From Tubulanus polymorphus (taxonomy: Eukaryota; Nemertea; Palaeonemertea; Tubulaniformes; Tubulanidae): a DNA stretch of 64,000 bases. The notes beneath the pieces were generated by a model. The model did no database searches. It saw only the letters and a program-made list of their open reading frames with translations, and was not told where the DNA came from. The stretch covers positions 3,275,501 through 3,339,500 of the forward strand of contig NC_134036.1 in assembly GCF_964204645.1 (NCBI RefSeq), given 5' to 3'. Positions 37,354 through 52,459 of this stretch are shown here, in pieces. Each line of letters begins with the position of its first letter. Positions within the stretch are counted from its first letter, which is position 1. The translations under genes were made by a program, and so were the position numbers.

Positions 37354-37933
37354 CTAAAAGGAAAAAAAAAAGAAAAACTCCAGCCTGTTTACCATACTCG
37401 AATATGCTCCAGGTAAAACATCTATCTGGTTTAAAGGATTACCTTACACCTTCCTTGTGGAATCAATTGTAAGGAAAATCCAGACTACCCACATCCTCCT
37501 TCGAGATCTCACTTGAGATTGTTGTAAACAATATTGATAAAACCTCAATATTCAATGTTTTATTGTATTTGAATGTATTTATAAAAGCTGATTGGTTACT
37601 GTGGCTACAGTCTTATCAAAGTTGAATAGACAAATAGAATACAATATGATACATTTTTATGATACTCTCTGCATTGATCGAAATGATGGAAAAAGATTCA
37701 ATACAAGAATTCAAATCTAAACTTGATCTATCATTAAGCCTTGAAAATCTAAAGTTCTATTCGAATCCACCAACAGATGGGCACATGTATGTGACCGGTG
37801 GACAGTCGACCATTGTTGACCATTGCCACGGCGTCAAACTCTGAACCAGCACCTGCGGTTGGGTGCGCCAACTTTGCATTGAGAGTGCTGGTACTGACTC
37901 GAGGTGATTGCGGAGGAAATGGTACATCTGGCC

Positions 37934-38299
37934 TCACGGGGTAGGAGGATAAAAAATATCCTCCATCGGTGGTAACTCAGGAGAGTCCGGACAACCCTCA
38001 TCCTCGGGAATCTCGCCCTCCTGCCGCTGCTGCTCCAACTCCTCTCGCCTCCATCTGTCGAGCTCCGCAAGCTCTCGCCGCCGAATTTCAGCCTCCACTC
38101 TCGCACACTATATCTCCTGCTCCAGTATCCTGTTCGGTGCGTCCTGTTCATGGCGCGCCCTCTGCGGGGTCGAATACAGATCCACTTCGTTCTCGTTACT
38201 ACTCGCGCTCTACAGCATCTCGCGGATTACCCGCCATTCCTCACCGCGCAAACACAACACACGGACCCGCTTCCTCTTCTGAAAAGAGGTAATCCTCAT
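37934..38299 (-). pseudogene. E module 4 in unit 2
   Basis: Carries the same two stops as the 26.6-kb module. The spacer just downstream on the minus strand differs at 37,805 and 37,809. Confidence 0.6.
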
Positions 38300-40060
38300 C
38301 TGCAAGAAAAAACTGACGTGAGATAAAGAGTAAAAAAGATTAGAAATAATATTACAAAATCATAATTATATATGAAATTGTTTAAAGCAGTTATCATTTA
38401 AAAGGGCTGATTCCTTTTCAAGGCCTTTCAATTAAGTGACTGCCTTATCTTAGGAACTTGCTTTTTGATCCGATTTAAATACATTGATAATTTAAATAGA
38501 TAATTAATAGAATACTTGAGATTTACTTAGACCTCGCATAAGTAAAAACCTTGTTGGTTAATACTATGTTTTGAATCTAAGAACATTAAAAAACCTGTCT
38601 CTGGCCCAGGTTTAACTTGTTTCTGCTTTTAAGGATGACTGAAAACCCTGAAAAAGTAAAAACCTCGTCAAATAATACTATGATGGTTGATTGTAAGCTG
38701 ATTGGTTACTGTGGCTACATTCTGAACTGCTGCATCATCGTCACTTCTCCTTCACTTCTACTCGCGCTCTACACTATCTCGCGAATAACTCACCCCTCCT
38801 GACCGCACAAACACGTGGCATGGACATGCTTCCTCTTCTGGAACGAGGTTATTTTTTAACTGCAAGAAAAAAACGTCCTCTTCCCTGTTGCTTTGTAAAC
38901 AATATTAATAAAACCTCTCTAGGTGACAGGTTTAACTTGTATCTGGTTTTAAGGATTACTGAAAACCTTGAAAAAATAAAAACCTCATCGCTTAATACTT
39001 TGATGTTAAATCTGTGTCTGGCCCAGGTCTAACCTGTATCTGGTTTCTAAGGATGTCCGTAAATCTTGGAAAGTAAAAAAACCTTGTCGCTTATTACTAT
39101 GATACGAATCTAAGAAGGTTAATGTCTTGGCTCCGGGATAAACCTATATGAAACTGACCCCTACAGGTGATTATCGATGATAATAATCGGTCGTAGAATA
39201 TAATATAAAACAGAAGAAAATTATAAATATTGATAAATACTTATGGAATTCAAACAAGAATTCCCGCATAAACTCGATCGAAGTAGAGCCCTCTCTTATT
39301 GTATCCCTTAATACAATCGGGGAACAACTTCGACTGCCCTGCGCCGTCGACTGGTAGCCCGGTGGGACTTCTCTCTTGTAATTGTACTGTCATCATCGCT
39401 CGAAGCGCTGCAAATATAGAAATCAATTGAAATTCATTATTAGTAATCAATATAAACAACTGGTGTAAATAAAACACTTGAAAATCAGATCAATTCAGGT
39501 AAAACTTACAGACGCCAAACGTGGCGATCTGCGCGTCGGTGGCGCCACATTCTTTGTTTTTGTTTTTAGCTTTTGGCATCTAAAAAGAAAAAAAAAGAAA
39601 AACTCCAGCCTGTTTACCATATACTCGAATATACTCCAGGTAAAACATCTATCTGGTTTAAAGGATTACCTTACACCTTCCTTGTGGAATCAATTGTAAG
39701 GAAAATCCAGACTACCCACATCCTCATTCGAGATCTCACTTGAGATTGTTGTAAACAATATTGGTAAAACCTCAATATTCAATGTTTTATTGTATTTGAA
39801 TGTATTTATAAAAGCTGATTGGTTATTGTGGCTACAGTCTTATCAAAGTTGAAAAGACAAATAAAATACAATATTATACATTTTTATGATACTCTCTGCA
39901 TTGTTCGAAATGATGGAAAAAGATTCAATACAAGAATTCAAATCTTAACTTGATCTATCATTAAGCCTTGAAAATCTAAAGCTCTATTCGAATCCACCAA
40001 CAGATGGGCACATGTATGTGACCGGTGGACAGTCGACCATTGTTGACCATTGCCACGGCT

Positions 40061-40525
40061 TCAAACTCTGAACCAGCACCTGCGGTTGGGTGCGCCAACT
40101 TTGCATTGAGAGTGCTGGTACTGACTCGAGGTGATTGCGGAGGAAATGGTACATCTGGCCTCACGGGGTAGGAGGATCAAAAATATCCTCCATCGGTGGT
40201 AACTCAGAGAGTCCGGACGACCCTCATCCTCAGGAATCTCGCCCTCCTGCCGCTGCCGCTCCAAATCCTCTCGCCTCCATCTGTCGAGCTCCGCAAGCTC
40301 CCGTCGCCGAATTTCGATCTCCACTCTTGCACGCTCTATCTCCTGCTCCAGTCTCCTCTTCGGTGCGTCCTGTTCATGGCGCGCCCTCTGCGGGGTCGAA
40401 TACAGATCCACTTCGTTCTCGCTACTACTCGCGCTCTACAGCATCTCGCGGATTACCCGCCCTTCCTCACCATGCAAACGCAATACATGGACCCGCTTCC
40501 TCTTTTGGAAGGAAGTAATCCTCAT
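40061..40525 (-). pseudogene. E module 5 in unit 2
   Basis: Same stop, frame loss and end as the 28.8-kb module. Confidence 0.6.
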
Positions 40526-40947
40526 CTGCAAGAAAAAAACAACGTCAGATAAAGAGTAAAAAAGATTAGAGATAACATTACAAAATCATAATTATATATG
40601 AACTGGTTTAAAGCAGTTATCATTTTAAAGGGGTGGTTCCTTTTCAAGTTCTTTCAATTTAGTGACTGTCCTATCTTGCTTTTTGATCCGATTTCATAAG
40701 AATTAATTCAGCCGTGAAACACTAGATATCAGACAATCCATTCAACAAAAAATGATTGTCCACGATTTTAGTGAATGTTTTGAGGGCTCCTGATTACAGA
40801 ATAACTTTTTACACCCTCTCAAGCAACAATTTACCAATTATTATTGCTAAAAGGTCGAGTGGTCACTTCGAGTGTTTTGGCGAGGCAATGACTAATATTT
40901 TTCGCAGCCTTTGCCTTTGAAGATATTCGGTAGATTTTAACGCTTAC

Positions 40948-41173
40948 CTCGTGCATATCCCCTGGGAAGGTTCTCCCTTGCAGACGGACGGAGAACCTTG
41001 AAGCCGCCGGGTGCGGCTGCCTTGGTTCGCGCGGCTGTGCTGCTCCTGGTGCTGCTCCAGGTGGTGCTCCAGGTCGTCCTGGTGGTTGGGCCGAGGAGGC
41101 CGCCGAAAGAACTTAACAAGACAGACCACCTCGGCTGACGGACCACCCTCACAATTATCCAAAAATGGAGATA
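40948..41173 (-). pseudogene. D module 3 in unit 2
   Basis: Same as the 29.7-kb module. Confidence 0.5.
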
Positions 41174-43034
41174 CTGTAAAATAAAGAAACATCTAAAAAT
41201 AACAAATGTTTCATTAGATATATTGTCCCTTCTATTTGACTGTTGAATTTGATAGGGTGTCCCTTCCTTTACCCACCTGTAGCAAAACAGGGATTTGATT
41301 TTGAAATCATGAAGTACAGATATAATCTGATAAATATTCTAGTTTTTAACAGTAGTGGAAAAAACGTTTCAAGATCAGTGGTCAACTAATCCTTCAAAAA
41401 TCTCATTGTGGAATCAATTGTAGAATTTAGAATTAATCTCTTCATTTTAGTGACTGCCTTATGTTAGGAACTTGCGTTTTGATCCGATTTAAATACATTG
41501 GTAAGTTAAATAGATAATTAATAGAATACTTGAGATTTACTTAGACCTTGCATAAGTAAAAACCTTGTTGGTTAATACTATGTTTTGAATCTAAGAACAT
41601 TAAAAAACCTGTCTCTGGCCCAGGTTTAACTTGTTTCTGCTTTTAAGGATGACTGAAAACCTTGAAAAAGTAAAAACCTCGTCAAATAATACTATGATGG
41701 TTGATTGTAAGCTGATTGGTTACTGTGGTTACATTCTGAACTGCTGCATCATCATCACTTCTTCACTTCTACTCGCGCTCTACACCATCTCGCGAATAAC
41801 TCACCCCTCCTGACCATGCAAACACGTGGCATGGACATGCTTCCTCTTCTGAAACGAGGTTATTTTTTAACTGCAAGAAAAAAACGTCCTCTTCCCTGTT
41901 GCTTTGTAAACAATATTGATAAAACCTCTCTAGGTGACCGGTTTAACTTGTATCTGGTTTTAAGGATGACTGAAAACCTTGAAAAATTAAAAACCTCATC
42001 GCTTAATACTTTGATGTTAACTGGTTTCTAAGGATGTCCGTAAATCTTGGAAAGTAAAAAAACCTTGTCGGTTATTACTATGATTCGAATCTAAGAAGGT
42101 TAATGTCTTGGCTCCGGGATAAACCTATATGAAACTGACCCCTACAGGTGATTATCGATGATAATAATCGGTCGTAGAATAGAATATAAAACAGAAGAAA
42201 ATTATAAATATTGATAAATACTTATGGAATTCAAACAAGAATTCCCGCATAACCTCGATCGAAGTAGAGCCCTCTCTTATTGTATCCCTTAATACAATCG
42301 GGGAACAACTTCGAGTGCCCTGCGCCGTCGACTGGTAGCCCAGTGGGACTTCTCTCTTGTAATTGTACTGTCATCATCGCTCGAAGCGCTGAAAATATAG
42401 AAATCAATTGAAATTCATTATTAGTAATCAATATAAACAACTGGTGTAAATAAAACACTTGAAAATCAGATCAATTCAGGTATAACTTACGGACGCCAAA
42501 CGTGGCGATCTGCGCGTCGGCAGCGCCACATTCTTGGTTTTTTTTTTTAGCTTTTGGCATCTAAAAAGTAAAAACCTCATCGCTTAATACTTTGATGTTA
42601 AACCTGGTTCTGGCCCAGGTCTAACCTGTATCTGGTTTCTAAGGATGTCCGTAAATCTTGAAAAGTAAAAAACCTTGTTGGTTATTACTATGATTCGAAT
42701 CTAAGAAGGTTAATGTCTTGGCTCCGGGATAAACCTATATGAAACTGACCCCTACAGGTGATTATCGATGATAATAATCGGTAGTAGAATAGAATATAAA
42801 ACAGAAGAAAATTATAAATATTGATAAATACTTACGGAATTCAAACCAGAATTCCCGCATAACCTCGACCGAAGTAGAGCCCTCTCTTATTGTATCCCGT
42901 AATCAATCTGGGAACAACTTGGAGTGACCGGTACCCCAGGGGGGGCTTCCCTCTTGTAATTGTACTATAAAATAGGAAGGACATTCAATAAGAATACGAA
43001 TAGCAATTATTTCAATAATTTGTAAAAAATTTAT

Positions 43035-43250
43035 TTACACTTCATAATCATCATCGCTTGTCGATTGTTCTGGAGAGCGCTGGAAACATAAAAATCAATT
43101 GAAATTCATTATTAGTAATCAATATAAACAACTGGTGTAAATAAAACACTTGAAAATCAGATCAATTCAGGTATAACTTACGGACGCCAAACGTGGCGAT
43201 CTGCGCGTCGGCAGCGCCACATTCTTCGTTTTCTTTTTAGCTTTTGGCAT
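43035..43250 (-). CDS. A-B microgene, copy 2 in unit 2
   Basis: Identical in frame and length to the 31.75-kb copy. Confidence 0.42.
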
Positions 43251-45574
43251 CTAAAAAGAAAAAAAAAAGAAAAACTCCAGCCTGTTTACCATATACTCGA
43301 ATATACTCCAGGTAAAACATCTATCTGGTTTAAAGGATAACCTTACACCTTCCTTGTGGAATCAATTGTAAGGAAAATCCAGACTACCCACATCCTCATT
43401 CGAGATCTCACTTGAGATTGTTGTAAACAATATTGATAAAACCTCAATATTCAATGTTTTATTGTATTTGAATGTATTTATAAAAGCTGATTGGTTACTG
43501 TGGCTACAGTCTTATCAAAGTTGAATAGACAAATAAAATACAATATGATACATTTTTATGATACTCTCTGCATTGTTCGAAATGATGGAAAAACAACGTG
43601 AGATAAAGAGTAAAAAAGATTAGAAATAACATTACAAAATCATAATTATATATGAAATTGTTTAAAGCAGTTATCATTTAAAGGGGCTGATTCCTTTTCA
43701 AGGCCTTTCAATTTAGTGACTGCCTTATCTTAGGAACTTGCTTTTTGATCCGATTCAAATACATTGATAATTTAAATAGATAATTAATAGAATACTTGAG
43801 ATTTACTTAGACCTTGCATAAGTAAAAACCTTGTTGGTTAATACTATGTTTTGAATCTAAGAAGTTTAATAAACCTGTCTCTGGCCCAGGTTTAACTTGT
43901 TTCTGCTTTTAAGGATGACTGAAAACCTTGAAAAAGTAAAAACCTCGTCAAATAATACTGTGATGATTGATTGTAAGCTGATTGGTTACTGTGGTTACAT
44001 TCTGAACTGTTGCATCATCGTCACTTCTCCTTCCCTTCTACTCGCGCTCTACACTATCTCGCGAATAACTCACCCCTCCTGACCATGCAAACACGTGGCA
44101 TGGACATGCTTCCTCTTCTGGAAGGAGGTTATTTTTAACTGCCAGAAAAAAACGTCCTCTTCCCTGTTGCTTTGTAAACAATATTGATAAAACCTCTCTA
44201 GGTGACCGGTTTAACTTGTATCTGGTTTTAAGGATTACTGAAAACCTTGAAAAAGTAAAAACCTCATCGCTTAATACTTTGATGTTAAACCTGGTTCTGG
44301 CCCAGGTCTAACGTGTATCTGGTTTCTAAGGATGTCCGTAAATCTTGAAAAGTAAAAAAACCTTGTTGGTTATTACTATGATTCAAATCTAAGAAGGTTA
44401 ATGTCTTGGCTCCGGGATAAACCTATATGAAACTGACCCCTACAGGTGATTATCGATGATAATAATCGGTCGTAGAATAGAATATAAAACAGAAGAAAAT
44501 TATAGATATTGATAAATACTTACGGAATTCAAACAAGAATTCCCGCATAACCTCGACCGAAGTAGAGCCCTCTCTTATTGTATCCCATAATCAATCTGGG
44601 AACAACTTGGAGTGACCGGCACCGTCGACTGGTAGCCCAGGGGAGGCTTCCCTCTTGTAATTGTACTGTAAAATAGGAAGGACTAAAATAGGAAGGACAT
44701 TCAATAAGAATACGAATAGCAATTATTTCAATAATTTGTGAAAAATTTATTTACACTTAATAATCATCATCGCTCGAAGCGCTGAAAATATAGAAATCAA
44801 TTGAAATTCATTATTAGTAATCAATATAAACAACTGGTGTAAATAAAACACTTGAAAATCAGATCAATTCAGGTAAAACTTACGGACGCCAAACGTGGCG
44901 ATCTGCGCGTCGGCAGCGCCACATGCCGCGTTTTCTTTTTAGCTTTTGGCATCTAAAAGGAAAAAAAAAAGAAACTCCAGCCTGTTTACCATATACTCGA
45001 ATATGCTCCAGGTAAAACATCTATCTGGTTTAAAGGATTACCTTACACCTTCCTAGTGGAATCAATTGTAAGGAAAATCCAGACTACCCACATCCTCCTT
45101 CGAGATCTCACTTGAGATTGTTGTAAACAATATTGATAAAACCTCAATATTCAATGTTTTATTGTATTTGAATGTATTTATAAAAGCTGATTGGTTACCG
45201 TGGCTACAGTCTTATCAAAGTTGAATAGACAAATAAAATACAATATGATACATTTTTATGATACTCTCTGCATTGTTCGAAATGATGGAAAAAGATTCGA
45301 TACAAGAATTCAAATCTTAACTTGATCTACAGTCAGCCTTGAAGATCTAAAGCTCTATTCAAATCCACCAACAAATGGGCACATGTATGTGACCGGTGGA
45401 CAGTCGACCATTGTTGACCATTGCCACGGCTTCAAACTCTGAACCAGCACCTGCGGTTGGGTGCGCCAACTTTGCATTGAGAGTGCTGGTACTGACTCGA
45501 GGTGATTGCGGAGGAAATGGTACATCTGGCCTCACGGGGTAGGAGGATCAAAAATATCCTCCATCGGTGGTAAC

Positions 45575-45895
45575 TCAGAGAGTCCGGACGACCTCATCCT
45601 CAGGAATCTCGCCCTCCTGCCGCTGCCGCTCCAAATCCTCTCGCCTCCATCTGTCGAGCTCCGCAAGCTCCCGTCGCCGAATTTCGATCTCCACTCTTGC
45701 ACGCTCTATCTCCTGCTCCAGTCTCCTCTTCGGTGCGTCCTGTTCATGGCGCGCCCTCTGCGGGGTCGAATACAGATCCACTTCGTTCTCGCTACTACTC
45801 GCGCTCTACAGCATCTCGCGGATTACCCGCCCTTCGTCACCATGCAAACGCAATACATGGACCCGCTTCCTCTTTTGGAAGGAAGTAATCCTCAT
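45575..45895 (-). pseudogene. E module 3 in unit 3
   Basis: Third copy of the VVRTL-ending type; no difference from the other two was seen. Confidence 0.6.
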
Positions 45896-46327
45896 CTGCA
45901 AGAAAAAAACAACGTCAGATAAAGAGTAAAAAAGATTAGAGATAACATTACAAAATCATAATTATATATGAACTGGTTTAAAGCAGTTATCATTTTAAAG
46001 GGGTGGTTCCTTTTCAAGTTCTTTCAATTTAGTGACTGTCCTATCTTGCTTTTTGATCCGATTTCATAAGAATTAATTCAGCCGTGAAACACTAGATATC
46101 AGACAATCCATTCAACAAAAAATGATTGTCCACGATTTTAGTGAATGTTTTGAGGGCTCCTGATTACAGAATAACTTTTTACACCCTCTCAAGCAACAAT
46201 TTACCAATTATTATTGCTAAAAGGTCGAGTGGTCACTTCGAGTGTTTTGGCGAGGCAATGACTAATATTTTTCGCAGCCTTTGCCTTTGAAGATATTCGG
46301 TAGATTTTAACGCTTACCTCGTGCATA

Positions 46328-46543
46328 TCCCCCGGAAAGGTTCTCCCTTGCAGACGGACGGAGAACCTTGAAGCCGCCGGGTGCGGCTGCCTTGGTTCAC
46401 GTGGCTGTGCTGCTCCTGGTGCTGCTCCAGGTGGTGCTCCAGGTGGTCCTGGTGGTTGGGCCGAGGAGGCCGCCGAAAGAGCTTAACAAGACAGACCACC
46501 TCGGCTGACGGACCACCCTCACAATTATCCAAAAATGGAGATA
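46328..46543 (-). pseudogene. D module 2 in unit 3
   Basis: Same as the 23.8-kb module, third copy. Confidence 0.5.
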
Positions 46544-48423
46544 CTGTAAAATAAAGAAAAATAACATCTAAAAATAACAAATGTTTCATTAGATATATTG
46601 TCCCTTCTATTTGACTGTTGAATTTGATAGGGTGTCCCTTCCTTTACCCACCTGTAGCAAAACAGGGATTTGATTTTGAAATCATGAAGTACAGATATAA
46701 TCTGATAAATATTCTAGTTTTTAACAGTAGTGGAAAAAACGTTTCAAGATCAGTGGTCAACTAATCCTTCAAAAATCTCATTGTGGAATCAATTGTAGAA
46801 TTTAGAATTAATCTCTTCATTTTAGTGACTGCCTTATGTTAGGAACTTGCGTTTTGATCCGATTTAAATACATTGGTAAGTTAAATAGATAATTAATAGA
46901 ATACTTGAGATTTACTTAGACCTTGCATAAGTAAAAACCTTGTTGGTTAATACTATGTTTCGAATCTAAGAACATTAAAAAACCTGTCTCTGGCCCAGGT
47001 TTAACTTGTTTCTGCTTTTAAGGATGACTGAAAACCCTGAAAAAGTAAAAACCTCGTCAAATAATACTATGATGGTTGATTGTAAGCTGATTGGTTACTG
47101 TGGTTACATTCTGAACTGCTGCATCATCGTCACTTCTTCACTTCTACTCGCGCTCTACACCATCTCGCGAATAACTCACCCCTCCTGACCGCACAAACAC
47201 GTGGCATGGACATGCTTCCTCTTCTGGAACGAGGTTAATTTTTAACTGCAAGAAAAAAACGTCCTCTTCCCTGTTGCTTTGTAAACAATATTAATAAAAC
47301 CTCTCTAGGTGACAGGTTTAACTTGTATCTGGTTTTAAGGATGACTGAAAACCTTGAAAAATTAAAAACCTCATCGCTTAATACTTTGATGTTAACTGGT
47401 TTCTAAGGATGTCCGTAAATCTTGGAAAGTAAAAAAACCTTGTCGGTTATTACTATGATTCGAATCTAAGAAGGTTAATGTCTTGGCTCCGGGATAAACC
47501 TATATGAAACTGACCCCTACAGGTGATTATCGATGATAATAATTTGTTGTAGAATTGAATATAAAACAGAAGAAAATTATAAATATTGATAAATACTTAA
47601 GGAATTCAAACAAGAATTCCCGCATAAACTCGATCGAAGTAGAGCCCTCTCTTATTGTATCCCTTAATACAATCGGGGAACAACTTCGAGTGCCCTGCGC
47701 CGTCGACTGGTAGCCCAGTGGGACTTCTCTCTTGTAATTGTACTGTCATCATCGCTCGAAGCGCTGAAAACATAGAAATCAATTGAAATTCATTATTAGT
47801 AATCAATATAAACAACTGGTGTAAATAAAACACTTGAAAATCAGATCAATTCAGGTATAACTTACGGACGCCAAACGTGGCGATCTGCACGTCGGCAGCG
47901 CCACATTCTTGGTTTTTTTTTTTTAGCTTTTGGCATCTAAAAAGTAAAAACCTCATCGCTTAATACTTTGATGTAAACCTGGTTCTGGCCCAGGTCTAAC
48001 CTGTATCTGGTTTCTAAGGATGTCCGTAAATCTTGAAAAGTAAAAAAACCTTGTTGGTTATTACTATGATTCAAATCTAAGAAGGTTACTGTCTTGGCTC
48101 CGGGATAAACCTATATGAAACTGACCCCTACAGGTGATTATCGATGATAATAATCGGTCGTAGAATAGAATATAAAACAGAAGAAAATTATAAATATTGA
48201 TTAATACTTACGGAATTCAAACAAGAATTCCCGCATAACCTCGACCGAAGTAGAGCCCTCTCTTATTGCATCCCGTAATCAATCTGGGAACAACTTGGAG
48301 TGACCGGTACCGTCGACTGGTACCCCAGGGGGGGCTTCCCTCTTGTAATTGTACTGTAAAATAGGAAGGACATTCAATAAGAATACGAATAGCAATTATT
48401 TCAATAATTTGTAAAAAATTTAT

Positions 48424-48639
48424 TTACACTTCATAATCATCATCGCTTGTCGATTGTTCTGGAGAGCGCTGAAAACATAAAAATCAATTGAAATTCATTA
48501 TTAGTAATCAATATAAACAACTGGTGTAAATAAAACACTTGAAAATCAGATTAATTCAGGTAAAACTTACGGACGCCAAACGTGGCGATCTGCGCGTCGG
48601 CAGCGCCACATGCCTCGTTTTCTTTTTAGCTTTTGGCAT
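48424..48639 (-). CDS. A-B microgene, copy 1 in unit 3
   Basis: Same coding sequence as the 25.85-kb copy. The intron carries the private T at 48,552. Confidence 0.42.
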
Positions 48640-49219
48640 CTAAAAGGAAAAAAAAAAGAAAAACTCCAGCCTGTTTACCATACTCGAATATGCTCCAGGT
48701 AAAACATCTATCTGGTTTAAAGGATTACCTTACACCTTCCTTGTGGAATCAATTGTAAGGAAAATCCAGACTACCCACATCCTCCTTCGAGATCTCACTT
48801 GAGATTGTTGTAAACAATATTGATAAAACCTCAATATTCAATGTTTTATTGTATTTGAATGTATTTATAAAAGCTGATTGGTTACTGTGGCTACAGTCTT
48901 ATCAAAGTTGAATAGACAAATAGAATACAATATGATACATTTTTATGATACTCTCTGCATTGATCGAAATGATGGAAAAAGATTCAATACAAGAATTCAA
49001 ATCTAAACTTGATCTATCATTAAGCCTTGAAAATCTAAAGTTCTATTCGAATCCACCAACAGATGGGCACATGTATGTGACCGGTGGACACTCGGCCATT
49101 GTTGACCATTGCCACGGCGTCAAACTCTGAACCAGCACCTGCGGTTGGGTGCGCCAACTTTGCATTGAGAGTGCTGGTACTGACTCGAGGTGATTGCGGA
49201 GGAAATGGTACATCTGGCC

Positions 49220-49585
49220 TCACGGGGTAGGAGGATAAAAAATATCCTCCATCGGTGGTAACTCAGGAGAGTCCGGACAACCCTCATCCTCGGGAATCTC
49301 GCCCTCCTGCCGCTGCTGCTCCAACTCCTCTCGCCTCCATCTGTCGAGCTCCGCAAGCTCTCGCCGCCGAATTTCAGCCTCCACTCTCGCACACTATATC
49401 TCCTGCTCCAGTATCCTGTTCGGTGCGTCCTGTTCATGGCGCGCCCTCTGCGGGGTCGAATACAGATCCACTTCGTTCTCGTTACTACTCGCGCTCTACA
49501 GCATCTCGCGGATTACCCGCCATTCCTCACCGCGCAAACACAACACACGGACCCGCTTCCTCTTCTGAAAAGAGGTAATCCTCAT
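49220..49585 (-). pseudogene. E module 4 in unit 3
   Basis: Third copy of the two-stop, PPTP-ending type. Its downstream spacer has the unit 1 variant, not that of unit 2. Confidence 0.6.
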
Positions 49586-51346
49586 CTGCAAGAAAAAACT
49601 GACGTGAGATAAAGAGTAAAAAAGATTAGAAATAATATTACAAAATCATAATTATATATGAAATTGTTTAAAGCAGTTATCATTTAAAAGGGCTGATTCC
49701 TTTTCAAGGCCTTTCAATTAAGTGACTGCCTTATCTTAGGAACTTGCTTTTTGATCCGATTTAAATACATTGATAATTTAAATAGATAATTAATAGAATA
49801 CTTGAGATTTACTTAGACCTCGCATAAGTAAAAACCTTGTTGGTTAATACTATGTTTTGAATCTAAGAACATTAAAAAACCTGTCTCTGGCCCAGGTTTA
49901 ACTTGTTTCTGCTTTTAAGGATGACTGAAAACCCTGAAAAAGTAAAAACCTCGTCAAATAATACTATGATGGTTGATTGTAAGCTGATTGGTTACTGTGG
50001 CTACATTCTGAACTGCTGCATCATCGTCACTTCTCCTTCACTTCTACTCGCGCTCTACACTATCTCGCGAATAACTCACCCCTCCTGACCGCACAAACAC
50101 GTGGCATGGACATGCTTCCTCTTCTGGAACGAGGTTATTTTTTAACTGCAAGAAAAAAACGTCCTCTTCCCTGTTGCTTTGTAAACAATATTAATAAAAC
50201 CTCTCTAGGTGACAGGTTTAACTTGTATCTGGTTTTAAGGATTACTGAAAACCTTGAAAAAATAAAAACCTCATCGCTTAATACTTTGATGTTAAATCTG
50301 TGTCTGGCCCAGGTCTAACCTGTATCTGGTTTCTAAGGATGTCCGTAAATCTTGGAAAGTAAAAAAACCTTGTCGCTTATTACTATGATACGAATCTAAG
50401 AAGGTTAATGTCTTGGCTCCGGGATAAACCTATATGAAACTGACCCCTACAGGTGATTATCGATGATAATAATCGGTCGTAGAATATAATATAAAACAGA
50501 AGAAAATTATAAATATTGATAAATACTTATGGAATTCAAACAAGAATTCCCGCATAAACTCGATCGAAGTAGAGCCCTCTCTTATTGTATCCCTTAATAC
50601 AATCGGGGAACAACTTCGACTGCCCTGCGCCGTCGACTGGTAGCCCGGTGGGACTTCTCTCTTGTAATTGTACTGTCATCATCGCTCGAAGCGCTGCAAA
50701 TATAGAAATCAATTGAAATTCATTATTAGTAATCAATATAAACAACTGGTGTAAATAAAACACTTGAAAATCAGATCAATTCAGGTAAAACTTACAGACG
50801 CCAAACGTGGCGATCTGCGCGTCGGTGGCGCCACATTCTTTGTTTTTGTTTTTAGCTTTTGGCATCTAAAAAGAAAAAAAAAGAAAAACTCCAGCCTGTT
50901 TACCATATACTCGAATATACTCCAGGTAAAACATCTATCTGGTTTAAAGGATTACCTTACACCTTCCTTGTGGAATCAATTGTAAGGAAAATCCAGACTA
51001 CCCACATCCTCATTCGAGATCTCACTTGAGATTGTTGTAAACAATATTGGTAAAACCTCAATATTCAATGTTTTATTGTATTTGAATGTATTTATAAAAG
51101 CTGATTGGTTATTGTGGCTACAGTCTTATCAAAGTTGAAAAGACAAATAAAATACAATATTATACATTTTTATGATACTCTCTGCATTGTTCGAAATGAT
51201 GGAAAAAGATTCAATACAAGAATTCAAATCTTAACTTGATCTATCATTAAGCCTTGAAAATCTAAAGCTCTATTCGAATCCACCAACAGATGGGCACATG
51301 TATGTGACCGGTGGACAGTCGACCATTGTTGACCATTGCCACGGCT

Positions 51347-51811
51347 TCAAACTCTGAACCAGCACCTGCGGTTGGGTGCGCCAACTTTGCATTGAGAGTG
51401 CTGGTACTGACTCGAGGTGATTGCGGAGGAAATGGTACATCTGGCCTCACGGGGTAGGAGGATCAAAAATATCCTCCATCGGTGGTAACTCAGAGAGTCC
51501 GGACGACCCTCATCCTCAGGAATCTCGCCCTCCTGCCGCTGCCGCTCCAAATCCTCTCGCCTCCATCTGTCGAGCTCCGCAAGCTCCCGTCGCCGAATTT
51601 CGATCTCCACTCTTGCACGCTCTATCTCCTGCTCCAGTCTCCTCTTCGGTGCGTCCTGTTCATGGCGCGCCCTCTGCGGGGTCGAATACAGATCCACTTC
51701 GTTCTCGCTACTACTCGCGCTCTACAGCATCTCGCGGATTACCCGCCCTTCCTCACCATGCAAACGCAATACATGGACCCGCTTCCTCTTTTGGAAGGAA
51801 GTAATCCTCAT
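51347..51811 (-). pseudogene. E module 5 in unit 3
   Basis: Third copy of the RCWFRV-ending type. Confidence 0.6.
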
Positions 51812-52233
51812 CTGCAAGAAAAAAACAACGTCAGATAAAGAGTAAAAAAGATTAGAGATAACATTACAAAATCATAATTATATATGAACTGGTTTAAAGC
51901 AGTTATCATTTTAAAGGGGTGGTTCCTTTTCAAGTTCTTTCAATTTAGTGACTGTCCTATCTTGCTTTTTGATCCGATTTCATAAGAATTAATTCAGCCG
52001 TGAAACACTAGATATCAGACAATCCATTCAACAAAAAATGATTGTCCACGATTTTAGTGAATGTTTTGAGGGCTCCTGATTACAGAATAACTTTTTACAC
52101 CCTCTCAAGCAACAATTTACCAATTATTATTGCTAAAAGGTCGAGTGGTCACTTCGAGTGTTTTGGCGAGGCAATGACTAATATTTTTCGCAGCCTTTGC
52201 CTTTGAAGATATTCGGTAGATTTTAACGCTTAC

Positions 52234-52459
52234 CTCGTGCATATCCCCTGGGAAGGTTCTCCCTTGCAGACGGACGGAGAACCTTGAAGCCGCCGGGTGC
52301 GGCTGCCTTGGTTCGCGCGGCTGTGCTGCTCCTGGTGCTGCTCCAGGTGGTGCTCCAGGTCGTCCTGGTGGTTGGGCCGAGGAGGCCGCCGAAAGAACTT
52401 AACAAGACAGACCACCTCGGCTGACGGACCACCCTCACAATTATCCAAAAATGGAGATA
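52234..52459 (-). pseudogene. D module 3 in unit 3
   Basis: Same as the 29.7-kb module, third copy. Confidence 0.5.

Larger units (their letters stand above)
32308..43593. repeat. 11,286-bp higher-order repeat, unit 2
   Basis: The unit is bounded here at the word caacgtgagataaag, which follows a deletion junction. It is the reference for the array: every module start is 11,286 bp from its partner in the neighbouring units. Differences from units 1 and 3 seen by eye are a few single bases, for example 37,805 and 37,809. Confidence 0.92.
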